Below, in pieces: positions 41,434 through 48,735 of a stretch of DNA of 64,000 nt. The stretch is from Hyphomicrobiales bacterium. Lineage in GTDB: Bacteria; Pseudomonadota; Alphaproteobacteria; Rhizobiales; Aestuariivirgaceae. Numbering within the stretch: the first letter of the stretch is position 1; each line of letters begins with the position of its first letter. The notes beneath the pieces were generated by a model. It had not been told where the DNA came from, searched no databases, and saw only the letters and a program-made list of their open reading frames with translations. The position numbers were made by a program, and so were the translations under genes. Location: the NCBI GenBank assembly GCA_016710435.1, contig JADJVV010000001.1, positions 496,001 through 560,000 on the forward strand, given 5' to 3'.

Positions 41434-42515
41434 GCAAGCCACTTGTTGTCTTTGACAAGGTCGAAAAACGTTTCGCGGATTTCACCGCCGTCAAGCCCAC
41501 CAGCTTCGAGATTGCCGAGGGCGAGTTCCTCGCCATCATGGGACCCTCCGGCTGCGGCAAAACCACGACGCTGCGGATGCTGGCCGGACTGGAAGCACCG
41601 ACCGGCGGTGAAATCCGCCTTGACGGCAAGGTGATGAACAACGTGAAGCCCCATGAGCGCGACACGCCGATGGTGTGGCAATCCCTGGCGCTCTTTCCCT
41701 TCATGAATGCCCGCGAAAACGTGGAGTTCGGCTTGAAGATGCGGGGCGTGGATGCCGCTACGCGGCGCAGGAAGGCGCTGGAATGGCTGGAACGTCTCGG
41801 CATTGGGCAGTTCGCCGAACGCAACGTTGCCAAGCTCTCCGGCGGTCAGCGCCAGCGCGTGGCATTGGCCCGCTCGCTTGTCACGGAGCCGAAGATCCTC
41901 CTGCTCGACGAGCCACTCTCGGCACTTGATGCCCATCTCGTCATTCGCATGCAGAGCGTGCTGACCAAGCTGCAGAAGGAACTCGGCATCACCTTCGTCT
42001 ACGTGACGCACAGTCAATCCGAAGCCTTTGCCATGGCGGACCGCGTCATCATCATGGCGCAAGGGGAAATCGCCCAGATCGGCAAGGCCAAGGACATCTA
42101 CCGCGCGCCGGCCAACAAGTTCGTGGCTGAATTCGTCGGCCGCAACAACATCTTCGAAGGCAAGGTGACGGGCCGGAAGGAGGAAGCCGTCAAGGTCGAG
42201 ACGAAACTCGGTACATTCACCGTCCCGTCATCGGCAGCCCCTGCCGCGCAAGCCGGGCAGCCCCTGAGTTTTGTCGTGGCCGCCGACCTCGTGCAGGTCT
42301 CCACCCGCAAGCCCGCGGCCGAAAACGTTGTCGCCTGCCAGCTGATCTCGGAGCAGTTCATGGGGACCACGGTCACGCTCTTCCTCGAAGCCGAGGATGG
42401 CAGCGAGATCAAGGTTCAGATCGGACAACGTGAACTGGAGACGCTCGACCTCAGCCATGGCGGGAAAATCTACGCAAGCTGGCCCTCATCCCGCGCCCAT
42501 GTTCTCGGGGGCTGA
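41430..42515 (+). CDS. ABC transporter ATP-binding protein (PotA-like)
   Basis: A 361-residue ATPase. Walker A GPSGCGKTT (about 38-46), Q-loop VWQSLALFPF (about 83-92), signature LSGGQRQRVA (about 138-147), Walker B LLLDEPLSALDA (about 157-168) and H-loop VTHSQSEA (about 194) are all canonical. The C-terminal about 120 residues form a TOBE-like regulatory domain. It is the last gene of the PotDBCA-like set and converges on the cysteine synthase gene. Confidence 0.93.
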   Translation: MSKPLVVFDKVEKRFADFTAVKPTSFEIAEGEFLAIMGPSGCGKTTTLRMLAGLEAPTGGEIRLDGKVMNNVKPHERDTPMVWQSLALFPFMNARENVEFGLKMRGVDAATRRRKALEWLERLGIGQFAERNVAKLSGGQRQRVALARSLVTEPKILLLDEPLSALDAHLVIRMQSVLTKLQKELGITFVYVTHSQSEAFAMADRVIIMAQGEIAQIGKAKDIYRAPANKFVAEFVGRNNIFEGKVTGRKEEAVKVETKLGTFTVPSSAAPAAQAGQPLSFVVAADLVQVSTRKPAAENVVACQLISEQFMGTTVTLFLEAEDGSEIKVQIGQRELETLDLSHGGKIYASWPSSRAHVLGG

Positions 42516-42577
42516 ATGCACATGAACGGCCCGCCCGGGCCCATGCGTACACGTGTTTCGGTTCCAGCCTTGAGCAC

Positions 42578-44071
42578 TCACACCGCGCGGCTTGCCAGCC
42601 ATTTCGGCAGATAGCTTTGCGCTGACGTGACGGGTGCAGTGGGAGTGACGCCGGCGCTGTTCAGCAGATTGTTGAGTTCGCCTGCATCATGCCGTGACAG
42701 CACATCCACCGCACCGCCCACATGATGGCCGCCCACGAAGATTTGCGGAATGGTGGGCTGGCCCGTCTGGATGTGGAGCGCCTTGCGTATGTCACCGGCA
42801 AGATTGTCCTGCTGCAGCACCACGGAGTCGAGGTCGACGGAACGGAAGGGAATGCCCCTGTCCTTGAAGAAGCGCCGCACCGACCACGAGAATTCGCACC
42901 ACTCCAGCGCAAACAGGACGACCGGCTGTGCCGTATCGCTGATCGCCTGCTGCACGAAATCCGTGCCCCGCTGTGGTGCGGGCAGCACGGGTTGCGGCGC
43001 TAGGGGCGTTGTCCGGCTGGCGGGCACGCCGAAACGGCAGATGGGTGTCGAGTTTGAAATCTCGCGTTCCTCCGCATCCATTTCCTGACCGATGCTTTCG
43101 AACAGCGGCGTCGACATGTAGCGTTCGCCGGAATCGGGCACCATGAAGAGGATGCGGCTGCCCCTGGGCGCAGACCTGGCGACGGCAAGCGCCGCTGCCA
43201 GCGTGGCGCCGCTGGTGATGCCGCAGAAGATCCCCTCCTGCAGCGCCAGTTCACGGGTAAGACGCAACGAGTCCGCCCCACTCACGGGCTGGATCGCATC
43301 GATCAAGCCGCCCTGCACCGCATCCTGCGTGAGGCGTGGCACAAAATCCGGTGACCATCCTTGCATCGGGTGCGGACGAAAGAGCGTGTGGCTGTCCGCC
43401 GGAGTTCCATCCGGCCGGTAGCGCTGCTCGGCACCGCTTGCGAGGATAGGCACGTTCTCGGGCTCGGCCACGATGATGCGCGTGGCCGGGCTCTCGGCGC
43501 GCAGCACGCGGGCGACACCTTTGAGCGTGCCGCCGGTTCCCGCCCCCGTCACGAAATAGTCCGGACCCGTGCCACCAAAGGCCGCAAGGATTTCGCGCGC
43601 CGTCGTGGCGCTGTGCATGTCGGCATTGGCTTCGTTTTCAAACTGCCGCGTCCAGAACCAGCCATGCGCCGCAGCCAGTTCACGCGCCTTCTCCACCATG
43701 CCGGTTCCCTTCTCGGAGGCGGGCGTGAGCACCACGCGCGCGCCGAGGAAGCGCATCAGCTTGCGGCGCTCAACGGAGAAACTCTCGGCCATCACGATCA
43801 CCAGGGGATAGCCCTTGCGGGCGCACACCATGGCGAGGCCAATCCCTGTGTTGCCGCTCGTCGCTTCGATCACGGTCTGGCCCGGCTTCAGCGTGCCATC
43901 GCGCTCTGCCGCTTCGATGACACCGAGCGCCAGCCGGTCCTTCACCGAGCCCAGCGGATTGAACGCTTCGAGCTTGGCGTAGAGTTCAACGCCTGCAGGT
44001 TCCAGGCGCGACAGCCGCACGATGGGCGTGTTGCCGATGGTCTGGAGGATCGATGTGTGGATCATGGACAT
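42578..44071 (-). CDS. cysK: Cysteine synthase fused to a monothiol glutaredoxin
   Basis: A 497-residue two-domain protein. The N-terminal O-acetylserine sulfhydrylase domain (about 1-320) has the PLP Lys in NPLGSVKDR (about 36-44), TSGNTGIGLAM (about 71-81), the phosphate loop TGAGTGGTLKG (about 174-184) and the SGAT motif near 275. After a Pro-rich linker comes a glutaredoxin domain (about 395-485) with a CEFS active site (Cys-x-x-Ser), TIPQIFV cis-Pro and VGGAVDV. It makes cysteine from O-acetylserine and sulfide; the fused domain may deliver or reduce sulfur (inference). The ATG at 44071 has GGAG nearby. Confidence 0.9.
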   Translation of the reverse strand: MSMIHTSILQTIGNTPIVRLSRLEPAGVELYAKLEAFNPLGSVKDRLALGVIEAAERDGTLKPGQTVIEATSGNTGIGLAMVCARKGYPLVIVMAESFSVERRKLMRFLGARVVLTPASEKGTGMVEKARELAAAHGWFWTRQFENEANADMHSATTAREILAAFGGTGPDYFVTGAGTGGTLKGVARVLRAESPATRIIVAEPENVPILASGAEQRYRPDGTPADSHTLFRPHPMQGWSPDFVPRLTQDAVQGGLIDAIQPVSGADSLRLTRELALQEGIFCGITSGATLAAALAVARSAPRGSRILFMVPDSGERYMSTPLFESIGQEMDAEEREISNSTPICRFGVPASRTTPLAPQPVLPAPQRGTDFVQQAISDTAQPVVLFALEWCEFSWSVRRFFKDRGIPFRSVDLDSVVLQQDNLAGDIRKALHIQTGQPTIPQIFVGGHHVGGAVDVLSRHDAGELNNLLNSAGVTPTAPVTSAQSYLPKWLASRAV

Positions 44072-44097
44072 GGCAGGCTCCGTGAAAGGCGGGAAGG

Positions 44098-44289
44098 TCA
44101 AAGGCGGTTGTTCAGCCGCTGGAGATTGGCGATGCCGCCGATTTCCGAGCGGTGCAGGCCGATGTCGCGCAGGGCGGCATCAGGCAGCGCATGGAGGGCG
44201 CGCCGCGTCTGTGTCAGCTGCAGGTGGTGGGTCCAACGCACGCGCATGCGCCGCCACAGGCCGGTTGTGTCTGGAAGTGAGGTCGTCAT
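44098..44289 (-). CDS. DUF1127 small protein
   Basis: A 63-residue basic protein; the C-terminal two thirds RRALHALPDAALRDIGLHRSEI (read in two parts, about 28-49) is a DUF1127 (YjiS-like) motif with the LxDIGLxRSEI core. Such proteins in rhizobia and relatives affect RNA turnover and phosphate or carbon metabolism. It lies 26 bases before the cysteine synthase start on the same strand. Confidence 0.85.
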   Translation of the reverse strand: MTTSLPDTTGLWRRMRVRWTHHLQLTQTRRALHALPDAALRDIGLHRSEIGGIANLQRLNNRL

Positions 44290-44619
44290 TGTCTTGCTCC
44301 TGCTTGTTCCGCCGCGCGACGGGCGCGCCGGCGGATGTGATGGCGGCGCAATAGGAGGATCGGACCTTTGCGTCCTTATCAGGGGCTGATCATTCGCTTA
44401 CGTTTTTGAGCCTGCCACGTCCCGGCGCGGCCCGCAGCCTGCGAGGGGTTGCGTTATCGGAACGCTTGCAACCTGAAACGGCACAATGATCAGGCAACGA
44501 TCAGGCCGCGGTAAGGACGTGGCGCCGGGCCGGCTTCTATGGAGCCGCACATGTCGCGCATGGTGCGCGGCTTCAAACGCGAAGTTCCGGCCACGCCGGA
44601 GCCTTGCCTGGAGACACTG
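44290..44619. other. Non-coding gap with a stem-loop
   Basis: A 330-base region between the DUF1127 gene and the next secreted-protein gene. It contains a strong stem GGTTGCGTT (44447-44455), ATCGG loop, AACGC (44461-44465), TT bulge, GCAACC (44468-44473) without a T run, and tandem TGATCAGGCAACGATCAGG-type repeats near 44487-44504. No gene was recognised. Promoters for both neighbours must lie here. Confidence 0.35.
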
Positions 44620-45108
44620 ATGAAACATCTTCGCTGGGCCCTTGCCCTTGCCTCGCTTCTCGCCACCGTGCCGGCCTTTGCCCACACCGACATGAAGGCC
44701 CCGCTCGTCGATCACGTGCGCCAGGCCAATGACCGCTTCAAGGACGTGGCCGTCGCCACGGCCGAAGGCTACGCCCCCATCCCTTGCGCCAGCGGCCAGC
44801 AGGGCGGCGCCATGGGCGTTCATTTTGTGAATGGCGCGTTGCTGAAGGATGGCGTGATCGACATCTCCAAGCCTGAAGCCGTGATGTACGAACCCATGCC
44901 CGACGGCACCATGAAACTGGTTGCCGTGGAATACATCGGCTTCAAGGGCCCCGCTGCGCTGGAAGGCCAGTTGTTCAACTTCAACTCCGCCCCCAACCGC
45001 TACGGCCTCGACCCGTTCTATGAACTCCACGTCTGGGCCTGGAAGGCCAATCCCACGGGCCACTTCGCCGACAACAACCCGGACGTGACCTGCAACGCCG
45101 CAAAGTGA
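44620..45108 (+). CDS. Conserved secreted protein of unknown function
   Basis: A 162-residue protein with a signal peptide (MKHLRWALALASLLATVPAF, cleavage after AFA near residue 21). The mature part contains His and Met residues (GGAMGVHFVNGALL, YELHVWAWKANPTGHF) and two Cys (PCASG near 55 and VTCNAAK at the end). The pattern LHVWAW..NP.G.F...NP.V.C recurs in periplasmic proteins of unknown function. GGAG lies 8 bases before the ATG at 44620. Metal or small-ligand binding is possible from the His/Met content, but not shown. Confidence 0.75.
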   Translation: MKHLRWALALASLLATVPAFAHTDMKAPLVDHVRQANDRFKDVAVATAEGYAPIPCASGQQGGAMGVHFVNGALLKDGVIDISKPEAVMYEPMPDGTMKLVAVEYIGFKGPAALEGQLFNFNSAPNRYGLDPFYELHVWAWKANPTGHFADNNPDVTCNAAK

Positions 45109-45311
45109 AAAACTGCGGCCGGACCATCCTCGCATGTTGAATGATGTTTCGGAAAACAATGAGGCAACTGGCGGGGCGATCGAACAATCGTCTCGCCATC
45201 TCAACGCTGCCGCGCAACCTCCATCCGACGCAATCCCGGAACCTTGGGAGATGCCAGCCGTTTTGATCGAACAAGCCCGGTCTTCCGCCGGGCCAGATGG
45301 AGGCCTTTGCC

Positions 45312-45506
45312 ATGAACAAGGATCGCGATCAGAAGAACCAGGGTCAGACCAAGGACAATGAACAGCAGCGCCAGCAGGGTCAGGACGACCAGCGCCGCGG
45401 TGGCCAGCAGGGCGGCGGCCAGCAAGGCCGCGACCAGAACCAGCAGGGCGGTCGCCAGCAGGGCGGCCAGCGTGGTGGCGAATCTGGCGGCGGCCAGCAG
45501 CGCTAA
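45312..45506 (+). CDS. Low-complexity Gln/Gly-rich small protein
   Basis: A 64-residue protein made almost only of Gln, Gly, Arg, Asp and Asn in short repeats (RGGQQGGGQQG, QQGGRQQGGQRGG). GGAGG lies 10 bases before the ATG at 45312 and a good terminator follows at 45533, so it looks like a real gene. It has no hydrophobic core and is predicted to be fully disordered. RGG-like and Gln-rich composition resembles RNA-binding or desiccation-related disordered proteins, but this is only a composition match. Confidence 0.55.
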   Translation: MNKDRDQKNQGQTKDNEQQRQQGQDDQRRGGQQGGGQQGRDQNQQGGRQQGGQRGGESGGGQQR

Positions 45507-45532
45507 CCCCGCAACTTTCTCCCCCAACTTGG

Positions 45533-45557
45533 CCCGGCACGTCCGGGCTTTTCTTTG
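45533..45557 (+). terminator. Rho-independent terminator
   Basis: Stem GCCCGG (45533-45538), loop CACGT, CCGGGC (45544-45549), then TTTTCTTTG. It lies 27 bases after the Gln/Gly-rich gene and isolates the MarR-EmrAB operon from upstream transcription. Confidence 0.85.
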
Positions 45558-45568
45558 CGATCATGTCT

Positions 45569-45604
45569 TGAATTAATAATATACAGTGTATATTATATGC
45601 GGCA
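45569..45604 (+). promoter_or_regulatory. marR promoter with overlapping palindromic operator
   Basis: A -35 element TTGAAT (45569-45574), 17-base spacer, and -10 TATTAT (45592-45597). Inside is the perfect palindrome ATAATATACA-G-TGTATATTAT (45577-45597), which covers the spacer and the -10. This is the layout of an autorepressed MarR operator. The predicted start of transcription coincides with the marR ATG (45604), so the message may be leaderless. Confidence 0.8.
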
Positions 45605-46086
45605 TGAGCAAAATTGACCCACGCCGGGAGGCGGCCTTGCGCATTGTGGAGACATCACGGCTGCTGCGCAGTCTGGTGGAGCACCGCCTTCGTCCCTTCG
45701 GCATGTCGCGGGCCCAGTTCGTCTGCCTTTCCAAACTCGAGCGCCACGACGGCCTGGTGCAGACCGAATTGGCCGATATCCTGGAAGTGCAGCCCATCGC
45801 CATGGTGCGCCTCGCCGACCAGTTGGCAGCGGAAGGCCTGGTGGAGCGCAAGCAGGATGCACAGGATCGCCGCTGCAACCGGCTGCACATCACGGACAAG
45901 GGCCGCACCGCACTCGCAGCCATGGAAGATTTCAAGAGTGGACTGGGTCACGAGGTTTTCGAAGGCATCGCCAGCAGCGATGTGGAACGCCTCCTTTCCA
46001 CACTCAACCACCTCCACAACAACGTGAAGACGATCCTCGCGGACGAAGCCGCATCAACCCGTTTGAAGAAAGTTGCCCAGTCATGA
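45604..46086 (+). CDS. MarR family transcriptional regulator
   Basis: A 160-residue winged-helix repressor. The MarR domain includes MSRAQFVCLSKLERHDGLVQTELADIL (in pieces, about 34-60), the wing ERKQDAQDRRCNRLHITDKG (in pieces, about 80-100). ATG 45604 follows the -10 by six bases; no ribosome site is available, in keeping with a leaderless transcript. It probably represses itself and the efflux genes emrA-emrB, whose first start overlaps its stop (4 bases). The inducing compound is unknown. Confidence 0.9.
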   Translation: MSKIDPRREAALRIVETSRLLRSLVEHRLRPFGMSRAQFVCLSKLERHDGLVQTELADILEVQPIAMVRLADQLAAEGLVERKQDAQDRRCNRLHITDKGRTALAAMEDFKSGLGHEVFEGIASSDVERLLSTLNHLHNNVKTILADEAASTRLKKVAQS

Positions 46087-47201
46087 GCAGCACCGCTGAA
46101 ACCACCATCACCGAGGGCGCCCCGCCACCGCGACGCAAACGCCGCTGGCTGCGCCTGTTCCTGCTTGCCGTCGTGCCTGCCGTTGCGGTGCTGATCGGCA
46201 CCGAAATCTACCTGCGCGGTGGACGCTATATCTCGACCGACAATGCCTATGTGGGAGCGCAGAAGGTACTGGTGACGCCCGAAGTGAGCGGCACCGTGGA
46301 TGCCATCAGCGTGGTGGAGGGCCAGGCCCTGAAGGCGGGCGACGTGCTCTTCTCGATTGATCGCAAGCCCTACGAGATTGCCCTGTCGCAGGCGGAAGCC
46401 GCCCTCGCCAAGGCCGACAACGATTTCCACACCACGGTCAATCGCATCCAGGCGCTGAAGACGCAGATCACGGTGGCGCAGGATACGCTGGTCCTTCGTG
46501 AAAACGAAGTGAAGCGCAAAGCCGACCTGCTGCGCAGCAAGGTTGCCTCGGTCACGGACGTGGAGAACAACCGCATCAACTTGCAGCAGTCGCGTTCCTC
46601 GCTGGAAGTGCTGCAGCAGCAGCTCCGCGAAACGCTGGCGCAATTGGGCGGCAATGAAAATGCTGAACTGACAACCTATGCCCCATGGCTCGCAGCCAAG
46701 GCGACGGTGGAGCAGGCCCAATGGAATCTCGCCCATACGGTTCTGAAGGCGCCGCTCGACGGCATCGCTACGCAGGTGAGCAATATCCAGCTCGGCCGCT
46801 TCCTCCCGGCCGGCACGACGGTCTTCGCGATCGTCAGTGAAACCGGCCTGTGGGTGGACGCGAACCCGAAGGAAACCGACATCACCTATCTCGCCAAGGG
46901 CTTGCCTGCCACCGTGACCGTTGATGCTTTCCCCAACCGCGCGCTGAGGGCGCATGTGGAAGCCATCAGCCCCGGCACCGGCGCGCAGTTCTCGCTCATC
47001 CCTGCCCAGAATGCCGCCGGCAACTGGGTGAAGGTGGTGCAACGCGTGCCCGTGCGGATCGTCTTCGATGAGAAGATCCCCGAGGGCGTGTTGCGCGCCG
47101 GCATGAGCGCCGATGTCGAGATCGACACCGGCCGCCAGCGCTCGCTCTCCACCTTGCTGGGCCTCGAAGCCTCGGCTGCGCCGGACCCGCTGGCGAACTG
47201 A
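46083..47201 (+). CDS. emrA: EmrA-like membrane fusion protein
   Basis: A 372-residue HlyD-type periplasmic adaptor anchored by one N-terminal membrane segment (LRLFLLAVVPAVAVLIGTEI, about 21-40). After YISTDNAYVGAQKVLVTP come the lipoyl halves, a long coiled-coil hairpin (about 110-200) and TQVSNIQLGRFLPAGTTVF. It links the EmrB pump to an outer-membrane channel (the channel gene is not in the window). Second gene of the marR-emrAB operon. Confidence 0.92.
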   Translation: MSSTAETTITEGAPPPRRKRRWLRLFLLAVVPAVAVLIGTEIYLRGGRYISTDNAYVGAQKVLVTPEVSGTVDAISVVEGQALKAGDVLFSIDRKPYEIALSQAEAALAKADNDFHTTVNRIQALKTQITVAQDTLVLRENEVKRKADLLRSKVASVTDVENNRINLQQSRSSLEVLQQQLRETLAQLGGNENAELTTYAPWLAAKATVEQAQWNLAHTVLKAPLDGIATQVSNIQLGRFLPAGTTVFAIVSETGLWVDANPKETDITYLAKGLPATVTVDAFPNRALRAHVEAISPGTGAQFSLIPAQNAAGNWVKVVQRVPVRIVFDEKIPEGVLRAGMSADVEIDTGRQRSLSTLLGLEASAAPDPLAN

Positions 47202-47205
47202 TACC

Positions 47206-48735
47206 ATGACCATGGCAGCGCCCCTCGCCGCACCGCAGGCCGAGCCGCACCGCGGCTTCATCACGGTCTGTGTGATGCTGGCCACGATCATGCAGGCCCT
47301 CGACACGACGATTGCCAACGTGGCGCTGCCCTACATGCAGGGCTCGCTCTCCGTGACCTTCGACCAGGTGGCCTGGGTGCTGACCTCCTACATCGTGGCC
47401 GCCGCCATCATGACAGCACCCGTGGGCTGGCTCGCAGTGCGCTTCGGACGCAAGAACGTCTTCATCATCTGCACCGTGGGCTTCACGGCCGCCTCACTTC
47501 TCTGCGGTGTCGCGCAAGGCATCACCGACATGGTGCTGTACCGCATGTTGCAGGGTATCTTCGGCGCCGGCCTCGTGCCGCTGTCTCAAGCGGTGATGAT
47601 GGACATCTTCCCGCCGGAAAAGCGCGGACAGGCCATGGCGATCTGGGGCATGGGCGTGATGCTGGGCCCGATCATGGGCCCGACCTTGGGCGGCTATCTC
47701 ACCGAATATTATTCCTGGCGCTGGGTTTTCCTCATCAACCTGCCCTTCGGCATCGCCACCGTGGCGGGCCTCATGGCCTTCATGCCCGACACCAAACCCC
47801 GCGAGATGCGCTTCGACTGGTTCGGCTTCGTGATGCTGAGTCTCTTCATAGGCGCCCTGCAGCTGATGCTCGACCGCGGCGAAACCCTGGGCTGGTTTGA
47901 GTCAGGTGAAATCATCGCCGAGGCGGTGGTGGCAGGTGGCGCCGCCTACCTGTTCCTCGCCCACACGTTGACAGCCGAAAAACCATTCGTGCCACCTGCA
48001 ATCTTCCGCGACTGGAATTTCACGCTGGGCGTGGTGTTCATGTTCATCGTCGGCGTACTCATCCTCGCCACCGTGGCACTGCTCACGCCCTTCCTGCAGA
48101 GTGTGATGGGCTACCCCGTGCTCTCGGCGGGCTTCCTGTTGGGCACGCGCGGCGTCGGCACCATGGTGTCGATGATGATCGTGGGCAGGCTCCTGCAATA
48201 CATCGATGCCCGCATCCTGATCGCGCTCGGCATCGTGTTCTCCGTCATTTCGCTCTGGGTCATGTCCGGCATCTCGCCTGACATCTCGCAGTTCACCATC
48301 ATCTGGACGAGCGTGCTGCAGGGCGTGGGCATGGGGTTGATCTTCGTGCCGCTGAACACGGTCGCCTTCGCAACGCTGCCCGTACAATACCGCACCGAAG
48401 GCGCCTCCATGTGGACGCTCATCCGCAACATGGGCAGTTCCATGGGCGTCTCCATCGTGATCGCGCAACTCACCAGCGGCACAACCCTGATGCACGCACG
48501 CCTGTCGGAATACCTGACGCCCTTCAGCCTCGGCTTCCAGCTCATGCCGAAGGGCGTAATGGATCCGGCGACCGACCAGGGCCGTGCCATGCTGGATGGA
48601 CTGGTGACCGGACAGGCGCTCACCATTTCCTACCAGAACGACTTCCTGCTCATGACCTACATGAGCCTGCTGTGCCTGCCGCTGGTGCTGCTGTTCCGCA
48701 AGGACACCACGTCAGCCAAGACGGTCAGGCGTTGA
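47206..48735 (+). CDS. emrB: EmrB/QacA-type drug efflux MFS transporter (DHA2)
   Basis: A 509-residue, 14-span proton-drug antiporter. Typical DHA2 motifs are LDTTIANVALPYMQGSL (about 28-44) and WVLTSYIVAAAI (about 54-65), the loop VGWLAVRFGRKN, and MGVMLGPIMGPTLGGYL (motif C, about 145-161). With EmrA and an outer-membrane channel it exports hydrophobic toxins. It starts 4 bases after emrA and its 3' end overlaps the copA 3' end by 11 bases. Confidence 0.93.
   Translation: MTMAAPLAAPQAEPHRGFITVCVMLATIMQALDTTIANVALPYMQGSLSVTFDQVAWVLTSYIVAAAIMTAPVGWLAVRFGRKNVFIICTVGFTAASLLCGVAQGITDMVLYRMLQGIFGAGLVPLSQAVMMDIFPPEKRGQAMAIWGMGVMLGPIMGPTLGGYLTEYYSWRWVFLINLPFGIATVAGLMAFMPDTKPREMRFDWFGFVMLSLFIGALQLMLDRGETLGWFESGEIIAEAVVAGGAAYLFLAHTLTAEKPFVPPAIFRDWNFTLGVVFMFIVGVLILATVALLTPFLQSVMGYPVLSAGFLLGTRGVGTMVSMMIVGRLLQYIDARILIALGIVFSVISLWVMSGISPDISQFTIIWTSVLQGVGMGLIFVPLNTVAFATLPVQYRTEGASMWTLIRNMGSSMGVSIVIAQLTSGTTLMHARLSEYLTPFSLGFQLMPKGVMDPATDQGRAMLDGLVTGQALTISYQNDFLLMTYMSLLCLPLVLLFRKDTTSAKTVRR

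Noticed and set aside
38501..42515. Spermidine/putrescine transporter
   Set aside because: Family resemblance only; the neighbours are creatininase, creatinase and their LysR regulator, so ligand assignment to polyamines is not supported.
42517..42549. Terminator between the ABC ATPase and the cysteine synthase gene
   Set aside because: GGCCC and GGGCC can pair, but the stem is short and there is no T run on either strand.
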